This document shows, piece by piece, positions 1 to 4,672 of a DNA stretch of 5,360 nt. Below the pieces are notes generated by a model. The model did no database searches. It was not told where the DNA came from and was given only the letters and a program-made list of their open reading frames with translations. The translations under genes and the position numbers were made by a program. The first letter of the stretch is position 1, and each line of letters starts with the position of its first letter. Location: NCBI GenBank assembly GCA_004357365.1, contig SMVT01000059.1, positions 1-5,360 of the forward strand, in the 5' to 3' direction. The DNA is from Nitrospina sp. GTDB lineage: Bacteria > Nitrospinota > Nitrospinia > Nitrospinales > Nitrospinaceae.

Positions 1-306
1 CACCTGGGTGTCGAAAATCGGTTGCACCACCTCGCCGGTTAGCCGGAACAGGATTTCCAGATCCTGCTTGCCCGCATGAAACACTTTCACCTTGTCCCGG
101 CGTTTCAACAGATCCAGCAGTGGACCGAGGTTTTTGACGGAAATGGGATCGACCGCGGCACACACCTCGCCGCCGGCGATTTGAATCAGGCCCAACCGGT
201 GAAAATAAGTTTTTTCCCGAACGAATTCGGTATCGACAGCCAGGATGTCGCAGTTTTCAAGCTTTCGGATCAGGTCGGGAAGATCCCGGTCGGTGGTTAC
301 ATACAT
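1..306 (-). CDS. rnd: Ribonuclease D, N-terminal part (cut by window edge)
   Basis: RNase D is a 3'-5' exoribonuclease of the DEDD family that trims the 3' ends of tRNA precursors and other small RNAs. The 102 codons seen here are the start of the exonuclease domain. Exo I is DTEFVRE with acidic residues D25 and E27, followed by the family pattern TYFHRLGLIQI (33-43). Exo II is HAGKQDLEIL (77-86) with D82, followed by FDTQ at 98-101. These match the order and spacing in known RNase D proteins such as the E. coli one. The rest of the exonuclease domain (Exo III) and the HRDC domains lie beyond the left edge. The ATG at 306-304 is the only plausible start, because an in-frame TGA lies seven codons upstream (327-325). 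No strong Shine-Dalgarno site precedes it. A general DEDD exonuclease is the only real alternative. Confidence 0.93.
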   Translation of the reverse strand, partial: MYVTTDRDLPDLIRKLENCDILAVDTEFVREKTYFHRLGLIQIAGGEVCAAVDPISVKNLGPLLDLLKRRDKVKVFHAGKQDLEILFRLTGEVVQPIFDTQV

Positions 307-405
307 ATTACTTGAGGCAGGGATTCATATTCACGCCGGACTGAAGGCGGAAAAGCGCTGAATGCGCCTGATGCGTACTCCAGATTGATAAGGATGATTG
401 ATCTT

Positions 406-434
406 ATTATAAAGGCAGGAAACCCTTTGTTCCA
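406..434 (-). promoter_or_regulatory. Candidate sigma70-type promoter for rnd
   Basis: Read on the minus strand, a perfect TATAAT lies at 411-406. A weak -35 (TGGAAC, 434-429, 3 of 6 consensus bases) lies 17 bases upstream. Transcription would start near 399 and give a leader of about 90 bases before the rnd ATG at 306. It lies in the 153-base gap after the small gene at 460-675, so rnd may be transcribed independently of that gene. The -10 match is good and the -35 is poor. Confidence 0.4.
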
Positions 435-459
435 TAGAAATATCGGACGAAGAAAAGGG

Positions 460-675
460 TCAAGTCGATTCGTCCAGCTTGACCTGGCTGGGTTTGGAAG
501 ACCCCATGGTATTCCAATTGGATTCATAATTGAACTCATCTTCTTCCACTCCCATATTTCCCGTAAATTCCTTCCCTTGATTGTTGCGCTTCCAGAACTT
601 GTTGCTTAACCGTTTCGAAGAGATCACTTTCTGGACCTTTCCTCGATCATCAAGAATCTTGACTTGGTAGAACAT
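460..675 (-). CDS. Small conserved-looking hypothetical protein (71 aa)
   Basis: I do not recognise this family. The product is a 71-residue soluble protein with no signal peptide, membrane segment or cysteine. The first half (MFYQVKILDDRGKVQKVISS..., then KRLSNKFWKR) looks like two beta strands followed by a basic stretch. The second half is richer in acidic residues, Asn and Ser and looks less ordered. Evidence that it is a real gene is a strong Shine-Dalgarno site (GGAGGA, 686-681) five bases before the ATG, and a well-formed promoter candidate upstream (794-822). The codons are more AT-rich than those of the neighbouring housekeeping genes. It is monocistronic or read towards rnd, which starts 153 bases downstream with its own promoter candidate. 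No function can be assigned. The basic N-terminal half would permit nucleic-acid binding, but that is speculation. Confidence 0.72.
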   Translation of the reverse strand: MFYQVKILDDRGKVQKVISSKRLSNKFWKRNNQGKEFTGNMGVEEDEFNYESNWNTMGSSKPSQVKLDEST

Positions 676-774
676 AAGGGTCCTCCATCCGGTTATGGGT
701 GATATTTCACGGTACGAGAAGGGCTGAATTTAATGAACTTTTAAGTATTTTAAAATCAAACAGTTACCATATAT

Positions 775-794
775 TTACATGGCATGCCAAGTAA
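775..794. promoter_or_regulatory. 20-bp near-perfect palindrome, candidate operator
   Basis: The core TGGCATGCCA (780-789) is a perfect 10-bp palindrome flanked by TTAC on the left and GTAA on the right. 18 of the 20 positions are self-complementary, and the outer pair 774/795 also matches. It lies directly downstream of, and touches, the -10 of the minus-strand promoter of the small gene, covering the predicted start of transcription near 787. That is the usual place for a repressor dimer to bind. The regulator is not known. Confidence 0.5.
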
Positions 795-822
795 AAGTAA
801 AACGAACGGCAAATTTTGTCAA
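794..822 (-). promoter_or_regulatory. Candidate sigma70-type promoter of the 71-aa gene
   Basis: On the minus strand, a consensus -35 (TTGACA, 822-817) is followed after exactly 17 bases by TACTTT (799-794), a 3-of-6 match to TATAAT. Transcription would start near 787, leaving a leader of about 110 bases before the gene at 675. The perfect -35, standard spacing and AT-rich setting support it. The weak -10 suggests that activation or repression matters. Confidence 0.5.
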
Positions 823-842
823 GCAAATAAGTTCAATAAAAT
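816..842 (+). promoter_or_regulatory. Candidate plus-strand promoter before the tsaB leader
   Basis: On the plus strand, TTGTCA (816-821, 5 of 6 to the -35 consensus) is followed after 15 bases by TAAAAT (837-842, 5 of 6 to the -10 consensus). The spacer is shorter than the preferred 17. If used, transcription would start near 849 and read through the structured region 861-1038 into tsaB at 1131, a leader of about 280 bases. Its -35 overlaps the -35 of the opposing promoter, so the two would compete. Confidence 0.3.
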
Positions 843-860
843 CAATTAATACCTAACAAG

Positions 861-1038
861 TCCCTGAGGTTCGCCGAGAATCCGGACCCGGGGGAGGTGG
901 GCCGCTCAAAAAATCCGCCCTGGCGGAAGAAAACAGGCCCCGCTTAAATGCCGGACATCTAAAACTTTATCCTGCCGATCATTGAAAAAGAATGGTTTCC
1001 CATCAACTCATCACGGTTGGACATTGACTTTTAAGCGG
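861..1038. other. Structured intergenic region, possible leader RNA or small RNA
   Basis: This is a consecutive set of inverted repeats in non-coding DNA. Stem A (861-895) pairs TCCC with GGGA and GGTTCG (868-873) with CGGACC (883-888); one pair is G-U only if the RNA is plus-strand. Stem B pairs GGGCC (899-903) with GGCCC (936-940) around the inner hairpin TCCGCC/GGCGGA (914-927). Stem C pairs CCGCTTAAA (940-948) with TTTAAGCGG (1030-1038), nine perfect base pairs. Inside C is a further nested hairpin (975-1016), whose tip reads ATGG-GAAA-CCAT, a GNRA-type tetraloop, on the minus strand. GGACAT occurs twice (953-958, 1019-1024). No known RNA family was recognised. Strand is uncertain: the G-U pair and plus promoter favour a tsaB leader, while the tetraloop and the terminator favour a minus-strand RNA. 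Confidence 0.35.
908..927 (-). terminator. Intrinsic terminator read on the minus strand, no gene in front
   Basis: On the minus strand, TCCGCC-AG-GGCGGA (927-914) forms a compact GC-rich stem and is followed immediately by six T (913-908). It has the form of a rho-independent terminator on this strand only; the plus strand has no T-run after the stem. Upstream on the minus strand (about 928-1130) there is no open reading frame, so it would end either an unannotated small RNA or antisense transcription from the tsaB start region. Confidence 0.55.
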
Positions 1039-1130
1039 CAATGAAATAGGTTTAATAAATAAGGCTTGATACGCCTGTGTGCTTTTCGGGCGGGATATTA
1101 AGAGCTTTCAACGAATCAGACAGGAGAACG

Positions 1131-1835
1131 ATGAGAATCCTGGGAATCGACTCATCCACTCCAGGTTGTAGTGTTGCCCTCCTGAATAACGGTACGATCG
1201 TTTCAGAACAAATCGCCGACCCTCAGCCTTCCTATTCCAAGTTTCTGTTACAGATGGTAGACCAAGTCCTCAAGGAGGGAGAGGCACGTTTGGATGATGT
1301 CGACGGGTTTGCCGTCACCCTCGGCCCGGGTTCGTTTACCGGATTGAGAATCGGGGTCAGCCTGCTCAAGGGATTCATCCTGGCCACGAAAAAACCGTTC
1401 GTGGGCATCAATTCCCTGGAAGCGCTGGCCAGCACCGTGGATTCGCCCGGGCTTCCCGTCTGTACCGCGCTGGACGCACGCAAGCAGGAATTGTACGCCG
1501 CGGTATTTGAAAACACAAATAACGGGCCGGTTCCGGTGATCCCGGAAAGCGCGCTGGCTCCGGAAGCCCTGTGCGCCGCCATCGAGGCCCCCACCCTGTT
1601 TATCGGTAACGGGGTGGAGCGCTACCGGGACCTTTTTAGAAAGTCTCTCGGAGACCGGTTTGTGGAACCCGAAGGCCCCTTGAAATATTCAACCGCCGCC
1701 GGGGTCGCACGGCTGGCTGCGCCCCGGTTTGACACTCAAAATAATTTCGATTTGAATCAGTTACACATTAATTACATACGAAAATCCGAAGCCGAACTGA
1801 GTTTGGGAGGATCATTAGCCGAAAGGAGATCATGA
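1131..1835 (+). CDS. tsaB: tRNA threonylcarbamoyladenosine biosynthesis protein TsaB
   Basis: TsaB (YeaZ) is the dimerising scaffold partner of TsaD in the cytoplasmic complex (with TsaE) that moves threonylcarbamoyl from its adenylate to A37 of ANN-decoding tRNAs, making t6A. The 234-residue length is close to the E. coli protein. Family signatures are the ASKHA-fold N-terminus MRILGIDSST (1-10), the hallmark GPGSFTGLRIG (65-75), SLEALA (95-100) and DARKQELY (115-122). The C-terminal half is divergent, as is usual for the family. The ATG at 1131 is chosen because the conserved ILGID strand begins there and AGGAG (1122-1126) precedes it; an in-frame GTG at 1077 would add 18 residues unlike the family. 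The gene is followed after one base by the DUF465-like gene, whose ribosome binding site lies inside the tsaB 3' end. The 5' leader includes the structured region described separately. Confidence 0.95.
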   Translation: MRILGIDSSTPGCSVALLNNGTIVSEQIADPQPSYSKFLLQMVDQVLKEGEARLDDVDGFAVTLGPGSFTGLRIGVSLLKGFILATKKPFVGINSLEALASTVDSPGLPVCTALDARKQELYAAVFENTNNGPVPVIPESALAPEALCAAIEAPTLFIGNGVERYRDLFRKSLGDRFVEPEGPLKYSTAAGVARLAAPRFDTQNNFDLNQLHINYIRKSEAELSLGGSLAERRS

Positions 1836-1836
1836 C

Positions 1837-2064
1837 ATGGAGATTGATCCGACATTGCTTGCAAAAATCCAAAACGAGAATGATGAATTCAAAAAACTGT
1901 ACGAAGAACACTCTCAACTGAAGCACCGGGTGGAAGCGCTGAACCACATGAAATTCCTGAGCCCGGAGCAGGAAGTGGAAAAGAAAACTATCCAGAAACA
2001 CAAGCTGAGAAACAAGGACCGGATGACGGAGATCATCGACCAGTACCAGGCGAGCCCGCATTAA
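1837..2064 (+). CDS. YdcH/DUF465-like small coiled-coil protein
   Basis: This is a 75-residue, highly charged, helical protein. The pattern LYEEHSQLKHRVEAL (21-35), a short break with a proline (LSPEQEVE, 41-48), then KKTIQKHKLRNKDRMTEII (49-67) is the two-helix hairpin of the DUF465/YdcH family: an EH..L...L first helix and a KK.KL..KD second helix. The family is common in proteobacteria and its molecular function is not established. There is no signal or membrane segment. The ATG at 1837 has an excellent AGGAG (1824-1828) eight bases upstream, lying inside the tsaB 3' end. With only one base between the genes, translation is probably coupled to tsaB. It ends in two tandem TAA codons (2062-2067). 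The family call rests on helix pattern and length rather than on catalytic residues. Confidence 0.82.
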   Translation: MEIDPTLLAKIQNENDEFKKLYEEHSQLKHRVEALNHMKFLSPEQEVEKKTIQKHKLRNKDRMTEIIDQYQASPH

Positions 2065-2073
2065 TAACGGTTC

Positions 2074-2102
2074 TAGACCCCCGGCTTTTGACCCCGGGTC
2101 TA
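2074..2102. terminator. Hairpin between convergent genes, weak terminator candidate
   Basis: TAGACCC (2074-2080) and GGGTCTA (2096-2102) form a perfect 7-bp stem around a 15-base GC-rich loop. It sits between the end of the DUF465-like gene and the end of the oppositely transcribed oxidoreductase gene, whose TAG stop codon (2102-2100) is part of the stem. Neither side has a T-run, so it is at best a weak two-way terminator or a stabilising 3' hairpin. Confidence 0.35.
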
Positions 2103-3368
2103 TTCCGCCAGGCCCGCCACGCCCACGGGAGGTGGTACGGCGGTGGCTTTGGGGAAGACTGCACCCCGGATCGCTTGAACCAAAAATCGCCACGACACCA
2201 CGCGGTCGGCCGGCAGGTAATCGCCGATCACCCCCACCAGGGTTTGCGCCAGATGGGGATTCCGCCGAAGCAAGGCCACCACGCCATCGCACCAGCGCCG
2301 CCGGTAAATGAGTTTCTGCAAAATCCGGCTCAAAATAAATTTCCGGTGAAATTCAGCCTGCCGCCGGTGTTCGTACTCCGCCAGAAAATCTCTTGAGAAA
2401 TCCCCCGCCTGAAAAGCTTTTTGAATCACTCCCGCCGCCAGCTGGGCACTCCTGAGCGCAAGATAAATCCCCTCCCCGGTAAACGGGTCGATGAATCCTG
2501 TGGTATCCCCCACCAGCACCAGACCGCCCACGTGAGGCGGCCGAACGCCGTACGCCAGCGACCCCACCGACCGCACTCTTTCCTTTAAGCGCGCATCGCC
2601 CAGAAGGGATTGACGCCGCGGGTTGCTCCGCACCACGGCCTCATAAAACGCGTCCAACTCGCGGCCCTTCACGTTGCGATCCTCGACCACCAGCACCACG
2701 TTGACGGAATTCTCCCCCACTGGCGCCATGCCAGTGTAACCGGGCATGCTGATATGCATGGTGCAATAGTCCATAGGACTTTGAACATTTTCCCAATGCG
2801 CGGCGAGGGCGATTTTGCCCGGCCCCTTGTGCGGCCGGATCAACCCCAGACGGCGCAGGGACAACCCGTTGCGCCCGCTGGCATCCACCACCACCGATGC
2901 GGAAAACGCAAACGGCGTCTTCGCCTCATCCCGGCCCCGGACGCCGACGACGCGGTCCTCTTCAATCAGAAAATCATCGACCGCGTGCTTTTCCCGCACC
3001 ACCAGTCCCTGTGCGCCCAACTGGCGGACCAGCAGGTGGTCCAGCTGAAACCGGGAAAGCGACAGGCTGGTCATGGTTTTTCCCTTGCCGGGGCACGGCG
3101 GATAATCGATGCGCAATTCCGGTTTGCCGTAGGATGAGATGGATACCCCTTTCAATCTCACGGGATGGGTTTGCTGGATGGCGTCCAGCACGCCGAGGTC
3201 TTGCAGAATGTCATCGGCGGCGGGACTGATGAACTCGCCGCACACTTTGTCGCGTGGAAAGGCGGCCCGGTCCAGCACCACTACGCGCAATCCCTGTTCA
3301 TGCAGGAACAGGGCGGAAGCGCATCCTGCCGGTCCGGCGCCTATGACGATGACATCGAAATCATTCAT
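2100..3368 (-). CDS. FAD-dependent oxidoreductase, geranylgeranyl reductase/FixC-like
   Basis: This 422-residue protein is a single-component flavoprotein of the para-hydroxybenzoate-hydroxylase fold, in the subgroup with geranylgeranyl reductases, FixC and FAD-dependent halogenases. Visible landmarks are a dinucleotide-binding beta-alpha-beta, DVIVIGAGPAG (GxGxxG at 10-15), ending at ribose-binding D33; the subgroup motif DKVCGEFISP (40-49); the middle motif VVDASGRNG (160-168); and the second FAD motif GDTTGFIDPFTGEGI (287-301). The C-terminus (about 320-422) is basic and unremarkable. The substrate cannot be read from the sequence. The ATG at 3368 is chosen because the FAD fold begins right after it and a purine-rich GAGAGAG precedes it; an in-frame TTG at 3386 would add six residues. 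It lies 41 bases after the methyltransferase gene and is probably co-transcribed. This kind of pair is known beside type III polyketide synthases, where the flavoprotein oxidises or reduces the polyketide, but no synthase is seen here. Confidence 0.88.
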   Translation of the reverse strand: MNDFDVIVIGAGPAGCASALFLHEQGLRVVVLDRAAFPRDKVCGEFISPAADDILQDLGVLDAIQQTHPVRLKGVSISSYGKPELRIDYPPCPGKGKTMTSLSLSRFQLDHLLVRQLGAQGLVVREKHAVDDFLIEEDRVVGVRGRDEAKTPFAFSASVVVDASGRNGLSLRRLGLIRPHKGPGKIALAAHWENVQSPMDYCTMHISMPGYTGMAPVGENSVNVVLVVEDRNVKGRELDAFYEAVVRSNPRRQSLLGDARLKERVRSVGSLAYGVRPPHVGGLVLVGDTTGFIDPFTGEGIYLALRSAQLAAGVIQKAFQAGDFSRDFLAEYEHRRQAEFHRKFILSRILQKLIYRRRWCDGVVALLRRNPHLAQTLVGVIGDYLPADRVVSWRFLVQAIRGAVFPKATAVPPPVGVAGLAE

Positions 3369-3409
3369 ACCCCTATTCTCTCTCAAATCATCCGGACTTA
3401 AAAATCCAA

Positions 3410-4123
3410 TTACGGTTTATTCTCCACCAGCGCGATCCGGTACGGGAAATGCCTGTGCACTTCAAACTTCCGCCAGCCCGCCGCCTTCGCCAGGGCGCGC
3501 ATTTCGTCCGGCGTGAAGGCGTTCATCACGGAAACCGGGGCATCGTAGCGGGTCAGGCGGTTCTGGGTCAACAACCGCGTCAGCACATAAATCGAGGCGT
3601 AGGCCACTCGGCTCCGGTGCAAATCGTTGATGATTACCCCGCGCCGCGCCAGTTTCGAAAAACCGGCCAGCAACGCCACCGCGTGTTCATTTGAAAAATG
3701 ATGGAGCGACAGCGAATTGATCACCACGTCAAAACTGTTTTCCTTAAACGGCAGGTTCAACACGTCGCATTGCACGAAACCGATTTCCGGAAATTCCCGG
3801 GTCTCCTCCTGGGCGAACCGGATCATCTTGCGGTTAATGTCGATGCCCGTCACCTTCACCGGAATCCCCCGCCTTCGCGCATAAAGGACTACGGCCCGAG
3901 GCTGGTCGGCGGAACCGGTGCAGGCATCCAGAATGTGCAGGGGCTTTCCCGGCGGATGCCGGTCGAAAAACGGGGTAATATGATGCAACAGCACCGAGTA
4001 CCCGCTCAGGTAGCGGTTGACCCGTTGCACGTCCTGCAGGCTGTCTTTGACTTCCTCGAAAGGGGCTTCATCCAGATCCAGCAGTTCGGGACGCAGGTTG
4101 CGCGGGGGGGGCTTAAAAATCAT
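3410..4123 (-). CDS. Class I SAM-dependent methyltransferase
   Basis: This 237-residue protein has a Rossmann methyltransferase domain. After an N-terminal helix with DVQRVNRYLSGY (31-42) comes motif I, ILDACTGSADQP (64-75), then the acidic end of beta2, VTGIDIN (91-97, D95), CDVLNLPF (119-126) and NSFDVVINSLSLHHF (129-143). The last is typical of UbiE/Methyltransf_11-type small-molecule methyltransferases. Motif I deviates from the usual D.GxGxG: C68 and A72 replace two glycines. A TGSAD form of motif I is, as I recall, usual for the oxidoreductase-linked subgroup, so this need not mean loss of activity. The C-terminal part (VSVMNAFTPDEMRALAKAAGW, 198-218) looks like the cap. There is no signal peptide, so it is cytoplasmic. 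The start codon has no clear Shine-Dalgarno site. Codons 5-7 contain a run of eight C. It lies between fxsA (41 bases upstream) and the FAD oxidoreductase (41 bases downstream). Substrate unknown; an O- or C-methylation of a phenolic or polyketide product is a guess from context. Confidence 0.85.
   Translation of the reverse strand: MIFKPPPRNLRPELLDLDEAPFEEVKDSLQDVQRVNRYLSGYSVLLHHITPFFDRHPPGKPLHILDACTGSADQPRAVVLYARRRGIPVKVTGIDINRKMIRFAQEETREFPEIGFVQCDVLNLPFKENSFDVVINSLSLHHFSNEHAVALLAGFSKLARRGVIINDLHRSRVAYASIYVLTRLLTQNRLTRYDAPVSVMNAFTPDEMRALAKAAGWRKFEVHRHFPYRIALVENKP
4104..4111 (-). repeat. Homopolymer run of eight C in the methyltransferase start region
   Basis: Eight consecutive C on the coding (minus) strand span codons 5 to 7 (Pro-Pro-Pro) of the methyltransferase. 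Loss or gain of one base by slippage would shift the frame almost at the start of the gene. Whether it varies in nature cannot be seen from one sequence. Confidence 0.8.
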
Positions 4124-4164
4124 GGCGGGTCATACCGTGTGGCCGGGAATCGGCACGGCGGATT

Positions 4165-4602
4165 TCAATCCTTGAAGAAAAACCATTGCTCCCCGCGCTT
4201 CAATTTTTTCTTGAACAAATTCATCACGATCTTTTTAGCGATGAACCGCGTTTTGGGAAACACGATCAACAATCCCAGAATATCCGTCACCACTCCCGGC
4301 GTCAGGAGCAGTTTGCTGCCAATGTTCATGACGGCCCCGTTGACCGCTTCGTCGCTGGGCAGGGTCCCCGATTTCAAATGCCAGTGCATTTTGCTGTACA
4401 CTTCCAGCCCGTAACTGCGGCTGTTGATCACTCCGAGTAGAAGGGTGAACATGATCATCGACAGAGTGTTGGTGATGCTGATTTCCGATGCCAGCCAGGT
4501 TAAGGTATACACCTCTACGACGGAACCGATGAGTAAAACAATTATGGCGACGATCATTACGGCTTTGGGGAAATGAAAATGGGTATCCGGTTCCCGGTTC
4601 AT
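4165..4602 (-). CDS. fxsA: FxsA-family membrane protein
   Basis: This 145-residue inner-membrane protein has a hydrophobic helix at about 13-38 that includes the conserved glutamate of the family (E30 in SVVEVYTL), a second at about 44-60, a cytosolic-looking middle with the GTLPSDEAVNG segment (79-89), and the family hallmark LLLTPGVVTDILGLLIVFPKTR (98-119). A basic tail (KKKLKRG) follows. FxsA is named from E. coli, where overproduction relieves F-plasmid exclusion of phage T7; its normal role is not established. The usual FxsA order (two N-terminal helices, charged middle, PGxxTD hydrophobic segment) and length are present. The ATG at 4602 fits the helix start, but its Shine-Dalgarno site is weak. 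It starts 70 bases after the cytochrome gene and ends 41 bases before the methyltransferase, so it is probably in one transcript with the methyltransferase and oxidoreductase. No link in function to those genes is evident. Confidence 0.85.
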   Translation of the reverse strand: MNREPDTHFHFPKAVMIVAIIVLLIGSVVEVYTLTWLASEISITNTLSMIMFTLLLGVINSRSYGLEVYSKMHWHLKSGTLPSDEAVNGAVMNIGSKLLLTPGVVTDILGLLIVFPKTRFIAKKIVMNLFKKKLKRGEQWFFFKD

Positions 4603-4620
4603 TCCGGGCGGAGCTATTCT

Positions 4621-4649
4621 ATTATAGGGGGGGATATTTCACAAGCGAT
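4621..4649 (-). promoter_or_regulatory. Candidate promoter for fxsA-methyltransferase-oxidoreductase
   Basis: A perfect TATAAT (minus strand, 4626-4621) lies in the 70-base gap after the cytochrome gene, just after a run of seven C. Transcription would start near 4614, leaving a leader of about 12 bases before fxsA at 4602. The -35 position for a 17-base spacer (ATCGCT, 4649-4644) is not a good match; the closest TTGTGA (4644-4639) is only 12 bases away. So this is a -10 without a clear -35. Confidence 0.3.
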
Positions 4650-4672
4650 CCCTGCCGCCGGTGACCCCCGAT

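Noticed and set aside
422..460. ACCCTTT/AAAGGGT inverted repeat after the 71-aa gene as a terminator
   Set aside because: The 7-bp stem is AT-rich with a loop of about 25 bases, and there is no T-run after it on the minus strand.
297..539. Minus-strand 80-codon open frame overlapping the start of rnd and the end of the 71-aa gene
   Set aside because: It overlaps two better-supported reading frames in another frame, has no ribosome binding site and its translation has no protein-like pattern.
385..609. Plus-strand 74-codon open frame opposite the 71-aa gene
   Set aside because: It is antisense to a gene with a strong ribosome binding site and lacks start signals of its own.
861..940. 6S, 4.5S (SRP) or other known small RNA
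   Set aside because: The characteristic conserved segments of these RNAs (for example the SRP GGAAG-type loop) could not be found on either strand.
1024..1056. TTGACT (1024-1029) with TTTAAT (1051-1056) as a tsaB promoter
   Set aside because: The spacer of 21 bases is too long, and the 17-base alternative -10 (TAGGTT) matches only 3 of 6. It also lies partly inside stem C. Not excluded, but not supportable.
1077..1130. GTG at 1077 as an upstream start for tsaB
   Set aside because: The 18 extra residues do not resemble the TsaB N-terminus, while the ATG at 1131 has an AGGAG site and starts exactly at the conserved first strand.
2610..3137. Long plus-strand frames opposite the FAD oxidoreductase
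   Set aside because: They are antisense to a gene with clear FAD motifs and have low-complexity His/Arg/Pro-rich translations.
3369..3386. TTG at 3386 as start of the FAD oxidoreductase
   Set aside because: The FAD-binding strand starts right after the ATG at 3368, and the purine-rich GAGAGAG is placed for that ATG rather than for the TTG.
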